This document shows, in pieces, positions 23,173 through 36,841 of a DNA stretch of 64,000 nt. Position 1 is the first letter of the stretch. The number at the start of each line of letters is the position of its first letter. Position numbers and translations under genes: made by a program. The notes below the pieces were generated by a model, which saw only the letters and a program-made list of their open reading frames with translations, did not search any database and was not told the origin of the DNA. Source of the DNA: Patiria pectinifera (Eukaryota > Echinodermata > Asteroidea > Valvatida > Asterinidae); contig CM057130.1 in assembly GCA_029964075.1 (NCBI GenBank), forward strand, positions 1,550,001 through 1,614,000. The letters run 5' to 3'.

Positions 23173-26100
23173 CTTGTCGTCAAAGTTTTCCTCTCAGCTC
23201 AGTCGAGTGGTGGTTTATTGGCGAGTTTGTTGTGCCTCAAGATTCCAAAGTTCACCGCTTGCATTGAATGAACGTGTACACAGAAAAAACACGCCCGCTA
23301 ATAAACGCATGCATGCAGTCTATGCATTACATTTAGGTAGTCGCATGTTACCGAACTCCTTCACATTTTGTTCGCAGAAAAACCAATATTTTGCCCATCC
23401 AAGTCCTCCGAGTTATCGCTAGTTTGTTACCACAGTTCAACTTCAAGGTAACCCTGATGTCGTAACAGGAAATTTCCAACTGTTTTGCGGTGGGAAAAAA
23501 TGTCTTCGGATGGGCTTGTAGGCTTTGCACGCACGTCTTTTCTAGACGTCTCTATTTTGAATACCGATCGAACTCGATTATGTGTCGTCAAAAGAAACAA
23601 GAAGTTAACTGTGTACTAGCGCCATGTGATACACTGTGTTACACTTCATTGCGTTTGATGTGAAGTTGTGCACTGTTCGCTGGGTCTGTAATCTGTTGGT
23701 TGTCCCCCAAAATTTGCAGTTCCTCAGATAAATCTGTAATCAACAACTTAAAACGAAAAAATAATAATCTGATTTATTATGATTAATATTATTTTATTTG
23801 CAAACGGCGACATGCCCAAAAACCTGCCTGGAATGTTGGTCTTTTGTCGTTACTGTTTACACAAACCTACCACCAAGGTTTTCTGGAATTTTGTTGTGAT
23901 GTCTGTCGTCTGTGGAAATACCAAGAGACCTACGTGGGCTTCAGGAAAATGTGAACCTTTTCATGCATGACATTGCTCTTTTGTTACAGCCGGTACATAT
24001 TTAGCATCAGTTCTTTGTTATAATAATTAATTTTCAACTAAGAAGTGTCGGAAAAAAACTAACTATATTATGCGTACTATGCGACCAGAATAAACGAAAG
24101 ACCGGGGTCTCGTTTTTATAAATAAATAAAAAGTGAAGTAATTTGTTTATTAAAAAAATGCACCTCTCGCATAATACATGAACAATCTTTGTTCCTCTTC
24201 TTTTTTTAAAATGAAAACCTTGTTCATTGTCAAATTTTCACAGGTTAGTAAAATGGCAAAGAGTACAGAATTTGGTAGGCTACGTGTAGTGTTCAGCTTT
24301 TGTAAATCACGTTTTGATTTGTTATGTCATTCAATTAAGGAGCCAGCTTGTGTGCGGCGGTGAGGGAATGACTACAGGCGTTTGCTTAACCAAAATACAA
24401 TTGGTTTTTTTCTGCTTCCAAATTGAACATGGCCCATTTTCAAAGACAAGCGACCAATCAAGTGCGCTTTAAAAATAGATTTTCGTAAATTCAGTGTCTA
24501 TGATTTCGTTTTGAGTGTTCGTTATTCTAAGTTGTGTTAAACACATTGTCATCAGGCTAACATTAATGTGCTACCATTGTAACTGCCATGTGCTTGGGTT
24601 ATGGAACATTTCCTTGCGCCTGAACAATTTGATGTCGTTGCATTGCTGAACAACATTCACTGAATTTGTTAATGCCTTTTCAATGAGTCACTATTAATAG
24701 CAAGTTTCTCGTGTTTAGTACAACACATACGTAGTGCATTACAAATCAAGTTAACCTGAGGATTCTTTCCGTCTGAATTAAGGACACCGATACAAAAAAA
24801 TAAATGCTGTGGTGTAGTCTCCCGAATACTGCCAATGATATAGATGTCACAGTGGGAGTTCAATAGACAGCAGCGCGGCATTAATCATGGCCGTCAACTT
24901 GGTGACGTCACAGGGCTTGGATCCCCTACCGGGTTGGACAACTTTTTTCTTTTCCATCTTTCCGTACCGAAGCGTTGTCCAAATTAAGAATTCATTTCGT
25001 ATATCTTATACGGGACATTTCGGGGAATGATGTGGGAATGTATTCGATGATGTGACGTGACGGCATCGTCATTTTTCCCGAGTTATTGTTCAGTGCATCA
25101 ACAAGATGGTTCATTACTAGTGTAGATGTAATATTTTCCATGCTTTCTGTTCTAGAAAAATATTACGAAGCGAACTAGATCGTTTGAATTCACAATTTTA
25201 AACTTAATTCGTTCTACACTTATCAATGGCCTATTTGTATTTCCCATGTCTCTTTGGACAGCTTACTAAATTCAAGTTGTCCCCACTCGCGCGCTCTCTC
25301 TCTCAACAATTTTTTTCTATTTGGTTCATTTCTATTTTGGCTTGCTTTCAAAATTTGTAAAGTACTCATTCTATGACTAAACGTTGGCGGATAAATCTTG
25401 AAATGCTCTAAAACAACAAATCAAAAGAAGCAAGTTTAAAAGAAACGCCGTAGGCCTACTTCGGAAGAGAAAGTTGGTGTAGGCCTAGGCCCTACATGTG
25501 CTTTTTTTGGTGTGGCACATTAAAAAATAGATTTTCAAATTGAATTGATAATTTTCTTGCATTACATTAGTTATGTGCTTTCCAATGAGACAATCGCACG
25601 AAAACAATCGGCCCATGACAAGTAATCAATTAATTAAAATCAACTTTTGATATAGCGGGACGCTCCTAATATAATTCGTTCTGAATAGTGTGCGCAATTT
25701 CTGAACTGGAGCGCGCAATATAAAACCAAGTTTTAAAACTGTATAAAGACCTACAAAAACAAAAACAAAAAAAAGTTATTTGTTATTCAGGACATAATAT
25801 TCCTTACAATTTCGCTCGGAAAAGAAATCGCAATTGTAAAAAAAGCACGTATAGGCCTATACCAAATTTACTGCTACCGCGGTAACCATTTTCCTCCAGC
25901 AAAAGGGCTCTTGAGTGACCCAATTCCTCACTTCCCCGTGCCTTTATCTCTACGGAGCCTCTTTACAATCTGCACTGTCGATCGAAGTTCAAGGAGACAT
26001 TCAAGACGGCGATCTAAGTCGATAGCGCCTGCGTCCTGCCTGGAATGTTGGCCTACAGATGGCCGGCTTCTGGCGCAAGGGACAAGCCTGTCAGTTTTAC

Positions 26101-26683
26101 CGAACGTCGTCGGTGGATTTCAAAAACAATTCACAAACCGCATTACAATCTGCACAAGTGATACAACCGACAAAAAGGCAGACAAGACACGAACACACAA
26201 GAGCATTGGAGCAAATTATTTGTCGCATCCGTCCGACAAAATGCCTGATGAGATTACCAGTAAAACCTTTTTTTTTTATTACTCCACTTGAACTTTAGTC
26301 GAGTTCAGCCTATGTGTGTCCGAAAGGCGCTATACCAATATCAACACTGTCTATTTATTTGATCAGAAAAAGGCCTTCTTATACAAGAAACGCTTCAAAC
26401 CTATAGACATAGCAAGCTTCAACCCATTCTATTCGTAAGATGGATTTGCGTCAAAATGATGTAAATTCAATTTTGGGTTTTGTCCTTCACCGACGTATTT
26501 TTGTATACACCTCCGGTTGTAGGTATCCCCTGCAGAGAGTGTTCTTTGTTTTGTTTGTAAATTGAGTAACAAAATGCTCATACGTTTACTCAGCTTCCTA
26601 TCCCAGTGAAACAAAACCGTTGCCTTTTTAAAGTTGTCCGAGGGCTTGTGAGAAAAAAATAAAATAATCACAAACTACTCGGC

Positions 26684-26753
26684 GGGGACTCGAACCCACG
26701 ACCTCCTGTTTACCACTAGTGCAGACGTTTTAATACCACTCCACCAGGCAGGC
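26684..26753 (-). mobile_element. tRNA-like SINE head
   Basis: On the minus strand an A-box-like GCCTGGTGGAGTGGTATTA and a B box GTGGGTTCGAGTCCCC, separated by the usual distance. Acceptor and T stems do not pair well, so it is not a working tRNA gene. Confidence 0.6.
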
Positions 26754-26772
26754 TGGTTCCAAGCTTCAGCCC

Positions 26773-26931
26773 TATCCGGTTCGTAAGTGACTTCGTCATA
26801 CACGCGCACGCACCACTGATTACGAGCGCCCATTGGATAAACACTCAAGTTGCGTTAACTTCCGGTTCCATTGGTGCCATGCTACACCATGTACAGTAAG
26901 TTGAGATGACGTCGCACTTACGAACCGGATA
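26773..26931. mobile_element. Short TIR element, TATCCGGTTCGTAAGTG ends
   Basis: A 159-bp element: left TATCCGGTTCGTAAGTG, right CACTTACGAACCGGATA, inverted copies of 17 bp with partial match inward to a GACGTCAT-like word. TA at both edges would fit a Tc1/mariner-type duplication. A related but decayed end is visible near 26427. Confidence 0.75.
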
Positions 26932-27959
26932 CTACGTGTACAACCACCTAAAATGTTGGTTCTTTCTTAAATTAGAACCATCGACGGGCCCTGCAGGTTC
27001 TGCGTTGGCAGCCGCTACAAGATACAACTGAGTTGGTGTTAGAATTATTGGGTTGTTTCGTCCAGGTTGGACTGAGATAAAATCATTCGTAACATCTGTG
27101 CATTCCAGCCATGCACTGTACTGTCTTCTTTAGACAGTGCATTTCATCTGAAAGTGCGTGCTTTTTTTAATTTGTCCCCCCCCCACACTTTTTAACAAGG
27201 AAAATTCTCACATGACAGAGACCTGTACCTGCTAATAAGCTTCAACTCTACCTCTCCAGAGAGGGCGCTCGTGCAATAATATTGTACTAGAAAAAAAGTA
27301 CTCGAGCTCAGTCTTGTTGCACTTGCAGTTTTACTTTCACAGTTGGTCGGCCCCATAAAATAGTTATTCGCAAAAAACATTCTAATGTCGTTATGCTATG
27401 CGAAATGGTGGAGTGTCGTGCGGAGGTATCAACAGATAATAAATCACGGCTACAAATTGGCGCTTCTTTCAAGCCATAAACATCATACAGTAGTATTTCA
27501 ATTTACTGAAACACGGGCCAACGGGCCAGCCCCTGACGTCAAGAGCATAAATCAAAGTTTTGATTGTTTTCTTCCGACACATATATTGAAAGGCGTCCAG
27601 AAATGGTGTGCAGTGTGGTCAATGAACGTGTATACATGAACAATGTGTACAGTACACGTAGTGTGGACTGCACTGCGCAGCCTTTTCCCAAGGGGGGGGG
27701 GGGGGGGGCGCACAAGAGGCCTCTGAAGGGAAAGAATGTTGCAATCGGACGCCACTTTTTTCTTCAAATATCTCAAGAAGGGTCAGTTAGTGCAAAAATG
27801 CTGTAAAGACATGAATCTGGGACTAAGAAACATTTCCAATTTTGTTAGGAAAATACTAAGAAAATTTTCGTGACTCTCCATAGTAGTCTAAAATAGCAGT
27901 CTAAAATTAAGTACATTTGTATGGAAATTTTTGAAGTGAGGGAGATAGCACTCCTACTT

Positions 27960-28285
27960 CAGTAGCGTATCCAGCTTTTGATGTCAGGGGGGCAAACGCA
28001 CATCCGCGCCGAAATGTAAACAACTTTTTTTTTCTCCGGACACTTGGCCTCCGTAACATCAAAAGGGGGAGGGCTGGCTGGTACCCATCTTCCAAATGGG
28101 AGGGCGGGCTCGTCAAAGATGACCATTATTAGGCATACTGGGAAAATTACGCCCTTTTCATGGCGCATTGTAATGGTTTTTGAGCTGGTTTTCTTTTTAG
28201 AGGTTGATGTCAGAACTCTCTAACCATTTATGTAAATACTATATGAAAAAAACATGTGCCCCTGCCCCCTCCGGATATGCCACTA
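27960..28285. mobile_element. hAT-like MITE with perfect 8-bp target duplication
   Basis: A 326-bp element starting CAGTAGCGTATCCAG and ending GGATATGCCACTA, inverted termini with a G-rich stretch just inside. It is flanked on each side by TCCTACTT (27952-27959 and 28286-28293), an exact 8-bp duplication, the hallmark of hAT insertions. No transposase ORF. Confidence 0.85.
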
Positions 28286-31200
28286 TCCTACTTACAGGTA
28301 CACATGCATCTCTCAAAGTTTCTATACGTTTTGATTTGCAGTGTAACTGTTTCATGTTTGAGTGGTCGGGTGGGGTAAATGGACTTAAACCTGTCTCACC
28401 CACGAAATATAATGAAAAGTGGACCATCTGGGTTTAAAAAAAATACTTTTCATTTTTCATTTCAAAAATAGGCCTTCAACTTCTCCGTACATGGGAACTC
28501 CTATAGCGCACACAAGTGGTCACTCAAAAAAAAGTATGAACAGTGAATCTTTTCTCATATTACAAACATTTTATTTTTAAGCTGCAAATTTCCATGTCTT
28601 CTCTACCTAAAATGTTATTTATATTTTTGTTTCCTCTACAAGGAAAACCAACATACATGATTGAGAAAAAACAGTTCATATAAATTTGGTATGTAGAAAC
28701 AAACATTATTTTAGTTTTAGTAGTAACAATCAACGGGTGTGTGTATGCTGATGTAACCCCTGCATGAAGCCACTTGTCAAAGAAAATTAGAAATTAAAGG
28801 TATAATAAGAAGCGAGCTAAGGGTTTAAGGTCAAAGGTCACGCAAGAATACTAAGCGCACTGGATCAGCCATGAATGTTTTTTTTCTGCAATAACTAATT
28901 ATATTCTTCAAAGTTGGTACCTTTTTCTCACTTTTGAAACCACTTTATTTTTTGTGTGGAAAACTGTGGATTCATTTTCGCATTCAATTACAGGCAAGAA
29001 TTGAAGTTGAAACAGTTCATGTACTGATCACAGCCCCGATTTTATGAGTGACTTTTCCAAAGATAATTATTAAATAAATTAATACACATTATTAATAATC
29101 TTAATTAACATTTCTTTGAATACTTCAAGATCAATTTACAATATTCAAGTTTTTTTTCTCAACAAGTCGACTCGAGAAATTACACTAAGGCACGCAAGTG
29201 TTCAGAGTTCCTTGTTAATTGTTAAAAGAAATAGCTTTTTTCACACTTTGTGGCCATGTCTGGCTAGTTTTCTCGCTTGTTATATTTTTTTGCATTCAAA
29301 TAATATATAATGTGGTGATGCACTGAAGAAGTTGTCTACTCCTCAGCAGAATACATCCAAATCAATGCACATAAAATTATTCCGAAGTGACACTTCGGTG
29401 TCTTCCCAACATTAGCATGAAACTCATAATGCTATTATTTGTTCACTCTAGCATTGGTTAGAATGATTTCACAAGGGCCAATCAAAATGCAGTAAAACCT
29501 CAGCAGATACCAGTCAGAAACATAGTAACATTACGAAACGCATCATTGGGTAGTTTTGTCCAATGCAACAACATAGCAAACTAGACTCTGCATACTGTAG
29601 ACTATTCTTTTCTGTTTAGATTGACAACTGATGAGAAGTTGAGTTCTTTTGCAGCAATTCTTGAAGCTTATGTGGGCTTCCCATCACACAGATGCAACAA
29701 GCATTTGATGAAGTGATGTGAAATGTTCATGGCAATGTCAATTTCACTTTGAATTGTTTCATATGGATTAACCATAAACATGTTGCATAACAATTCCAAA
29801 TAAGGCACAGGAAACCAACCTATGTTTTTTCTGCAGCTTCCACGTGAAATACTAACACGGAGCTTTTCAATTTTTTGCTTAGTCTATGTGCCGCTATCAG
29901 GTCACACATTTAATCATTAAAAAGTGACGTGTTCAAATATTTGAACCCACCAGACATTTACCGGATTACAACGTTTAACCTTCCTTTTCTTTTATGTAAC
30001 GGTTAACAGTTTATGAACACTACATGCTGGTAAAACCTGCAATGAAAATGAAACTGGTTTGATCACACCGGTTTGAGAAAGAACTGGAATGGCTAAATTT
30101 AACCAATTTTAGATTTACAGTAAACGCTCAAACAGTGGAAGCTAATTTTTTTGTTTGTCAACAACACTCTACCTCAGTATTTTTATTTTTTTAACATCAA
30201 TCCTTTATATTATTAGCTCACACCACAGCAGGAATATTTTGTGTAAGTTTACTCAAAAAGCACTACTGAATAATACCCAAGGAAGTGACTTCAAACAACC
30301 CACAAGGTATAAATTGGAAACTGAACTACTCCCAGAAACAAAGGCGCCTCAAACAGCGGTCTGCTAATTCGGATTCCAGGGTTAGCAGACAACTGTTTCA
30401 TGCATTCTACAAAAACATCAGCCCAATTCCAAGTTATTGTTTAATACATTTTTTTTTTTCAGAACTCAACTATTGGTAATCAACACTCTGATATGGCAAT
30501 CCAAAGTTTTTGTATTAAGGAAAAAAATCCAGCTGGTATTCTATTATAGTATTCACAATATTACAACACATCCTCTCAATATTTTAACCAAAAAACACCC
30601 AATGAAAGGACTAGCATAAGTCTAATCACTCAACCAACGTATTTAAAACTTTGTTGTTGCTTGTACAATAGAGTTGTTCCTCTCAATCAATATTTATCTG
30701 CAATCGCAAAGTTGTTACTGATGTCCTGTCTACAATAAATAAATATGGTAAAAAATACAGACTTAAATTACAATGGTAACTGTTAAAATTAAATAAGTAA
30801 TTTTGTGTGTGCATGCAAATAATAATTACTACAGGTTTCGGTTGTTGGAAGACATGAAGCATGGACACAGAATGAGAGAAATTAAAGTATTTTACGTCTT
30901 TCTGCTTGTTAATGTCTACAGAAGTTTTGGTGCATGTTTCAAGATTCCTCTCTTTAGGAAAAAAAGTTTCGGAGTGTTAACTTTCCAGTGTATATAAACG
31001 CGTTAAAAGCCAAGTGTGTTGTAACACCACCCAAGCAGCAAGTCTAACAACGGACATTTATATGAAATGAAAGACGTGTACCTTCAGCAATGTCAACAAC
31101 TACACGAGAAAAACAAACAATGAATTTTATTTTGAAAAGGTTTCACAAAATTTGCCCCTTTACTTTTTTAGCGTGGGGGTAAAAAGCTAGCCAACGGACG

Positions 31201-34200
31201 AGCTTAAATAGTTGCGAAAGATGGTTGCTACCATCTCGAATGCTGCATCAATTCCCTTAACATTCTTTGTATGTTGTTTTCCCAAAAGGTTAAATAATCA
31301 GTAGCATTTGAGCAGTGTCTACATCTTAGTGCAAAGTTGATGAGATGCAGACAGAGCAAAACACCATGCTATCACCATATTGAAAATCTTGTCATCTTTC
31401 GGTGTCCGTGGCCAGCAAAAGCCTGGAGATCTGGGGGCGTAAAATCTCCCAGGCAGAAAGCTGGACAATCGACAGAATGGAGAAACGAGCAAGGTGTTAT
31501 ACTTACACCGTGGTGTTAGAAAAATGACTTGACACCATCATTGCATTATAACACCCTAATTCTTGCAGCGGTGACAAATGTTTGCTTGCTCAGGTGAGAA
31601 ATATAAAATTCAAAGGTTTTCTTTATAGTGACCAGCCGAAAATATTTGAGTTTTTTTTCCTCAACTTTTCAGAAGTTTTTTTTCCAGAGTTTTCAACTTA
31701 TTTTTAAGTGAGGAACATGCAGATAAGAAGGCAATCAACATGAATTAAAAAAAAATCAACATTTCCAACAATTAACTTGAACAGTCCCGAATCCTCTAAT
31801 GTTCATATGATTTTTTTTTCACACACCCAAGGGAGTTAGAATTAAGCTGAAGATACATTTTGAAATTTCCGTCAATTTCCGTTGACAACAGAGAATGTTT
31901 CCAGACAGCGTGCTCCTTTAAATCAGGGAATACAAATACTACACAGCTTGCGAAAGCAGATTAAAGGTGCTAGTATAAAGTAAAAACTATAAAATAATAA
32001 AGCCAGTAGTAAGCTAGCAAGGGGCCGAAGTATTAATCCTATTAAAATACAATCTATTGGTTTTTTTTTTTATACAAATATACAAAAGTACAAAAAGGCA
32101 AGGACTAATGCCATACAGCATAAGCTCGGGATGAATCTATTATGCGTAAGTTTTTATAACAGAAAGAAACAAAGACAAATTTTATGATGGCCTTTTGGCT
32201 CACTGGAAAAAAGTTGAAGTCTGTCTGTCGAAAACAAATTTCCTTTTTTTCCCTTTTTTTTGTTTTTTTTAACAGTAATCTGAGGTACATGTGACCTAAT
32301 AAAAAGTGAATCACCAAAAATTCTCTTAAAAAATTCTCTACACCAAAGATTCTCTTGAAAGGCATTTCCCTTGACAATCTGTGGATCCCTTGGCCACAGT
32401 ATTCTTTAAAACTATAATTTTGGAAAATGGTGTTTTTTTTAAAAGTTTGTTGCTGATACACTGAAACTGTTCAGTTGACTTATTTTTGAATTGTAAAGTG
32501 ATACAGGATGGGAGAGCATTTCTCCCCATGCTACTCCTAGGAGTGGCTGCCTAAATTTGAAAGTTCCATTCATCAAACCTTCAACTACAAAAACTGTCAG
32601 CAGAAAAAAAATTCTATTGAAAAAAATTGAACATGGAGAAACCAATTAATATGGATCTACCGAGGTTAACTCATCCAAAACTCCTATCTAACTTCGCTAG
32701 AGAAAAAAAATATGAAAACTTACTGTATGATTGCGGCATGTGGATTAACAACTACAATAAATAGAATCTATGTTTTGTTAACGAAGATCCAGATGCCATA
32801 TATTGCACACAAGCTAAATACGGTATGTCCCTTACCAAAACAAAATGATTTATCGCCCACTGCAACAAAATACGCAATGCAAACTCCTTTGAGATGAAGA
32901 AAAGAAGTGAGGATTGGGAGAAGCCGGAAGGCGTCAAAGGCACAATTGTACTTCAGAACCACAGGTCTCTCATTCGTGGTAGACTTGGCTTGGATGCACT
33001 GTATTGCCAGCACTTTCCTGCAGGACTCGCTGATCCCACTTCTGCCACCAATTCTCTTTTTCCATATCAAAGGTCAAAGTTCACGTAGACCGGTGTGCAG
33101 CAGATTCTTTAATAAGGGATGACTTTCTACACAATGACAAACAATGCCATGGCACCGACAAGCTGTTTCAGTACACATTCTCAACCTGTGGCCGATAAAA
33201 GTCTTCTGCTACAATTATGCCTTGTTAGGACTTCAATAGGTTCTTCCCAAAACCCCTTCAACTTCTCAAATTCTCTCTCCAAAAAACAACCCCTAACAGT
33301 ATTAGTCTACTTGCAATATGGCGTCACCTGAGGTCTCAACACGTTACTCTCCCCTGCCTACAAAAAAAGGCTAAACATTATTTTTTTTCTGTACACTTTA
33401 CAAATAAACAGTTGAAAGTTCTTCTGTTAAAGTTTCCGTCGAACTTTTTTTCTTCTTTTTTTTGAATTTTTATAGATTTTTTCCCCATTGCATTTTAAAT
33501 GATTTTGGTTCACTCAGACATGATTCAGGGGGTTAAGGGGTTATGTACAAGTTACACTGCTACCGAAAAACTCTGCTCTAATTGAAAAGTTGGAAAACAC
33601 AACAGTCAGATAAGAGGCTTTTAGAAATCATTGGGGAGTGGTTGGGGTGGTTGATCCGGCAGTGAAGCAAAGCTCTGTGATGCTAGGAATGGTAGCTTCT
33701 GCAAGTGTCGCTAACTGATAGTTTCAGGCTAAGCATTACTGCACAACTGAAACCGGGTGTCTCAAATACCATTCTGCATTCAGCGTATTTGAAGTTCCAT
33801 CGATACTGCTATGTGTCCATTTGATGGGGACACAGGGCATTGTTAATGTTGACAAGTGTTACGTTCAAAATATTTTTTAGAAGAGCTTATCCTGTCCACT
33901 GTCACGCTACGGAGTAACTCTTCAAACTCTTACTCTTCTAATTTGCTAATCTTAAGGTCCCATTTGTGCCAGTCGGGCCTAGCCAACTTTGTACTCTGGA
34001 CTACTGAAACATGTCAAGATAAATCCACCCGAGAAATACCCAGGGCTTGCCGATTCTTAGGTTCAGTTCCTTTTCAGAGAGTTCTAGAGAGATGCTGTAC
34101 GGTGCAGATCTGCATCTCATGCATTTTCTGAGATGTGCCTTGATGATGAGAGTGACTAACTTATTATCCAACTTCCTGCAGGAAGGAGCCCGGGGAGGAA

Positions 34201-35414
34201 AGTCCCCTTAAGTCTCAAGGGCTATGCCGTTTCCTCAAAGTCCAAGTTTGCTTCACTGCCGTAGTGGAGAAGGAAGGGGGTGGGGGGAGGGGGCAAGCTA
34301 GGGTAGCTGTCAATGTCGCATCATCAATTATGATGTAGACATCCTTTGGACAGTACAGCTTAAAGGAGGCTGCCATTTTTAAGGTGATTTCATTGAAGTG
34401 AATTTGTGTAGACTGTTTGTACACCGACTGTTTGTAAACTGTTGTCAGTGACATGCATGTCCTCTCACTAACATTTCCAGAAACTTTTTTCCCATAAAGT
34501 TTTGAGTAGAATTGGTACGTAAGTCATGAATTTGCATAATGCCGAAGGAAAAGACTGCGCCACTTGCTGAGAATGCTGTCAGTTAATAATGCTGTTCCTC
34601 ATACATCCAATTGTTAAAATGAAGGGTCATATGCAAGATTTGCATGCTTTTTGTTTTAGAAGAGATTCATGTCAAAAGTGAATCTGTAAAACCTGATGCC
34701 GTTCAAAGTATATATAAAAGTTGTTTAAACAAATGGCAGCCTCCACACCGTGCTCCTGTACGTTACATACAATTTGTTTTTAAACACAATCCAGCTAACG
34801 CTCAATCCGAGTTTACTATTTCATTTCCAAAAAGGCTTGAGATGATGCTTCATATACTTGAATTCTCCCAAACTGCCTAATCTGTCTGACGTTTTTCCCC
34901 CTTGAGTTGTTTACACACAATTTTCGAGCAATAGCACCAACAAATTATAAAATGCTAACTGTCATGACAATAATTAGGGCTTCAGTTTGTTCACATTCAA
35001 CATGGCGGATAAAGTAGCGAATGATAGGCCAGCACTAGTACTGTAGTACCTAAAACTTGCATGGTAAAACCACAGTGAAAAAGGTCCCAAAAGGGGGCAT
35101 TTTGCAGTGAAATCTTTAGAACATCTGGTACAAAGTTCAATGTACGATAGGCAACAGTGCACACCGTAAAAGATTTGTGTTCAAGTCTTATACCAGAAAG
35201 AGTGACTGTTTTTCCCCCCAGTGACAATATTCATTTTCATTTACCAAATGCCAATAGTGGCAGAATGCCTGAAGGTCCTTTTTTGATTTTTTTCCCAGGC
35301 ATCATCTCAAACCCTTTTCTACTCTTTCCCCATTTCCCTTGGCAACAAACAAATGAAGACGTCAAACGGTAAAATGAAAACACTACAGGACGCTAAGCGA
35401 GAGGGGTGTCGTCA

Positions 35415-35501
35415 TCATTTGGACAGCTTGCTTATGACTCGTACTAAAGCGCCGTTCTCGTCCTTGAGACGCTGGTTGTCTGACTTCAGTTGCTCCATCG
35501 C
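35415..35501 (-). CDS. PPP1R12A: MYPT terminal exon, leucine zipper and stop
   Basis: The final coding exon: acceptor TTCTAG, then 28 codons and TGA at 35415-35417. The protein starts AMEQLKSDNQRLKDENGALV and ends RVISKLSK. Vertebrate MYPT1 ends ENGALIRVISKLSK, so this is the true C-terminus. Leucines at exon residues 5, 12, 19 and 26 are spaced exactly seven apart, giving a four-repeat leucine zipper. Known: in vertebrates the zipper-positive isoform responds to cGMP-dependent kinase, and a 31-nt alternative exon shifts frame to remove it. I see no equivalent switch exon in the 486-bp intron before this exon, but a short one could be missed. Confidence 0.97.
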   Translation of the reverse strand, partial: AMEQLKSDNQRLKDENGALVRVISKLSK

Positions 35502-35987
35502 CTAGAACAAACAAAATAAGAAATTGGACCAATAAGAATTGTTTTATGATTTCGTCACTTCAGGTTATGCAACTGCTCAACGGACAAATTTCAAATGACT
35601 ACTGTTATGCCATTTCTGTACTGTGCCAATTCTTGACAGCGTTCCGTCAAACTTCAGCCGTGTCTGAGACTGACTCCCAGAGCTATGGCTATGTCGTTTG
35701 TCAGCCTGCTCCGAGGTAGCTGCGATTGTTGAAGACCAAGACAATATCCCTAGACAAGAGGTACGGACGCTGCCTTAAATGCCACAGGTTTGTGTACATT
35801 CAGATGGCCTTTTTGGACATGGTCTGAGATATTTTAGCTTAATCAGGTGACAAACATCTACATCATGAAAATTTAAGGCAATGTAACCCTCCTCGCAGTG
35901 TCCCGCAATGTCCAAGGGTTTTGGAAATTAATTTCTGTTTTGCAAAGACCATTGAAGACAACTTCATTTTAAATATTTTTTTTTTAC

Positions 35988-36038
35988 CTTGAGTTCCTCT
36001 TCCAATTCTGATAGCCTTCTTTCTAATGCCCTTCTCTC
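35988..36038 (-). CDS. PPP1R12A: MYPT coiled-coil mini-exon
   Basis: A 51-nt exon, 17 codons, phase 0 both sides, acceptor TTTCAG and donor GTAAAA. The protein is ERRALERRLSELEEELK, nearly identical to the vertebrate ERRALERRISEMEEELK, so identification is certain despite the small size. It extends the helix between the preceding coiled-coil exon and the terminal zipper exon. A symmetric exon of this sort could be skipped without a frameshift, which would shorten the coiled coil by 17 residues. Confidence 0.96.
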
Positions 36039-36841
36039 CTGAAATGAAACCAAAACAACAGCTGATTAGATGATTTCAACTCAGGACATTGACGGCCCGG
36101 ACTGCTCTCACTTTAAACTGCAATACACACAAAACTGCACCAGCAGTGTGCCAGAGGATTGTGGAAACTGGTCAATTAAAATACAAAAAGGTACCATTCT
36201 TTAAGTCATTTTTATTCGTGGACAATTCTGAAAATGAGGAAATTGATTTCTTTCATTTCTCACTGTAATTTCTAATCACAAACGATGGTACTTTGTGTAA
36301 GAGCAGGCTAGAGATTGGAATATGACATAAAACCTGACAAAAACTAGCAAACTTTTTGAACAAACTATTTTGCTCAATTTGTCACTGACAACACGAACTG
36401 ACTCTCGGTTGCGCGCGCGTGAAAGCCCGGCACACGCGCGTACTTCACAGAACCGCGTTATTTTGGTTTACACAAACTGACACCCGGTACTCCATACATT
36501 TTTGTTTTCATGAACAGAAACTAGTCTTCATTTCACCAGTAAAAAGGTTTTTAATTAAATTTTTTTGTAAGCCTACCAGTGTACGGATGAGGTAAATTTG
36601 TGTCAAACCAAATTTGTGTTAAGCGCTTTTTCTCCGAATTGTATTTTCGCCACATGCTTGCGTTTCAGTTCATGAAAACCGAAATTGTTCTATAACGCGT
36701 CAGTGTCCAACTGTAAGCGTCAAACCGAAATTATTGATAACGTGGTTTTCAAAAACTGACAGTACACAGCGCGTGCGTGGCAATTCGTGAAAACAGTAAC
36801 GAATTAGTATTGAACAATTCAACAAAAAGGATCGTCCTTAC

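Larger units (their letters stand above)
23197..35414. other. Intergenic region between the two MYPT-type genes
   Basis: About 12 kb. The right part, below 35415, must include the 3' UTR of gene 1, whose end I cannot fix: possible minus-strand poly(A) signals are ATTAAA at 33108-33113 and AATAAA at 31126-31131. The left part, just above 23172, is the 5' flank of gene 2; a CCAAT word (23217-23222, minus) is present but too near the ATG to be relied on. A TIR element (26773-26931), tRNA-like repeat (26684-26753) and hAT-like MITE (27960-28285) lie between. No other gene is supported. Confidence 0.5.

Noticed and set aside
23217-23222. CCAAT box for gene 2
   Set aside because: It sits only 45 bp before the ATG, too near for a usual CCAAT position relative to a start site.
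25911-26291. 126-codon plus-strand frame in intergenic DNA
   Set aside because: Overlaps another open frame of similar length, shows no family motif, and ends in repeat-like sequence (GCGCTATACCAAT).
26684-26753. Functional tRNA gene on the minus strand
   Set aside because: A and B boxes exist, but acceptor and T stems do not pair, so it is better explained as a SINE head.
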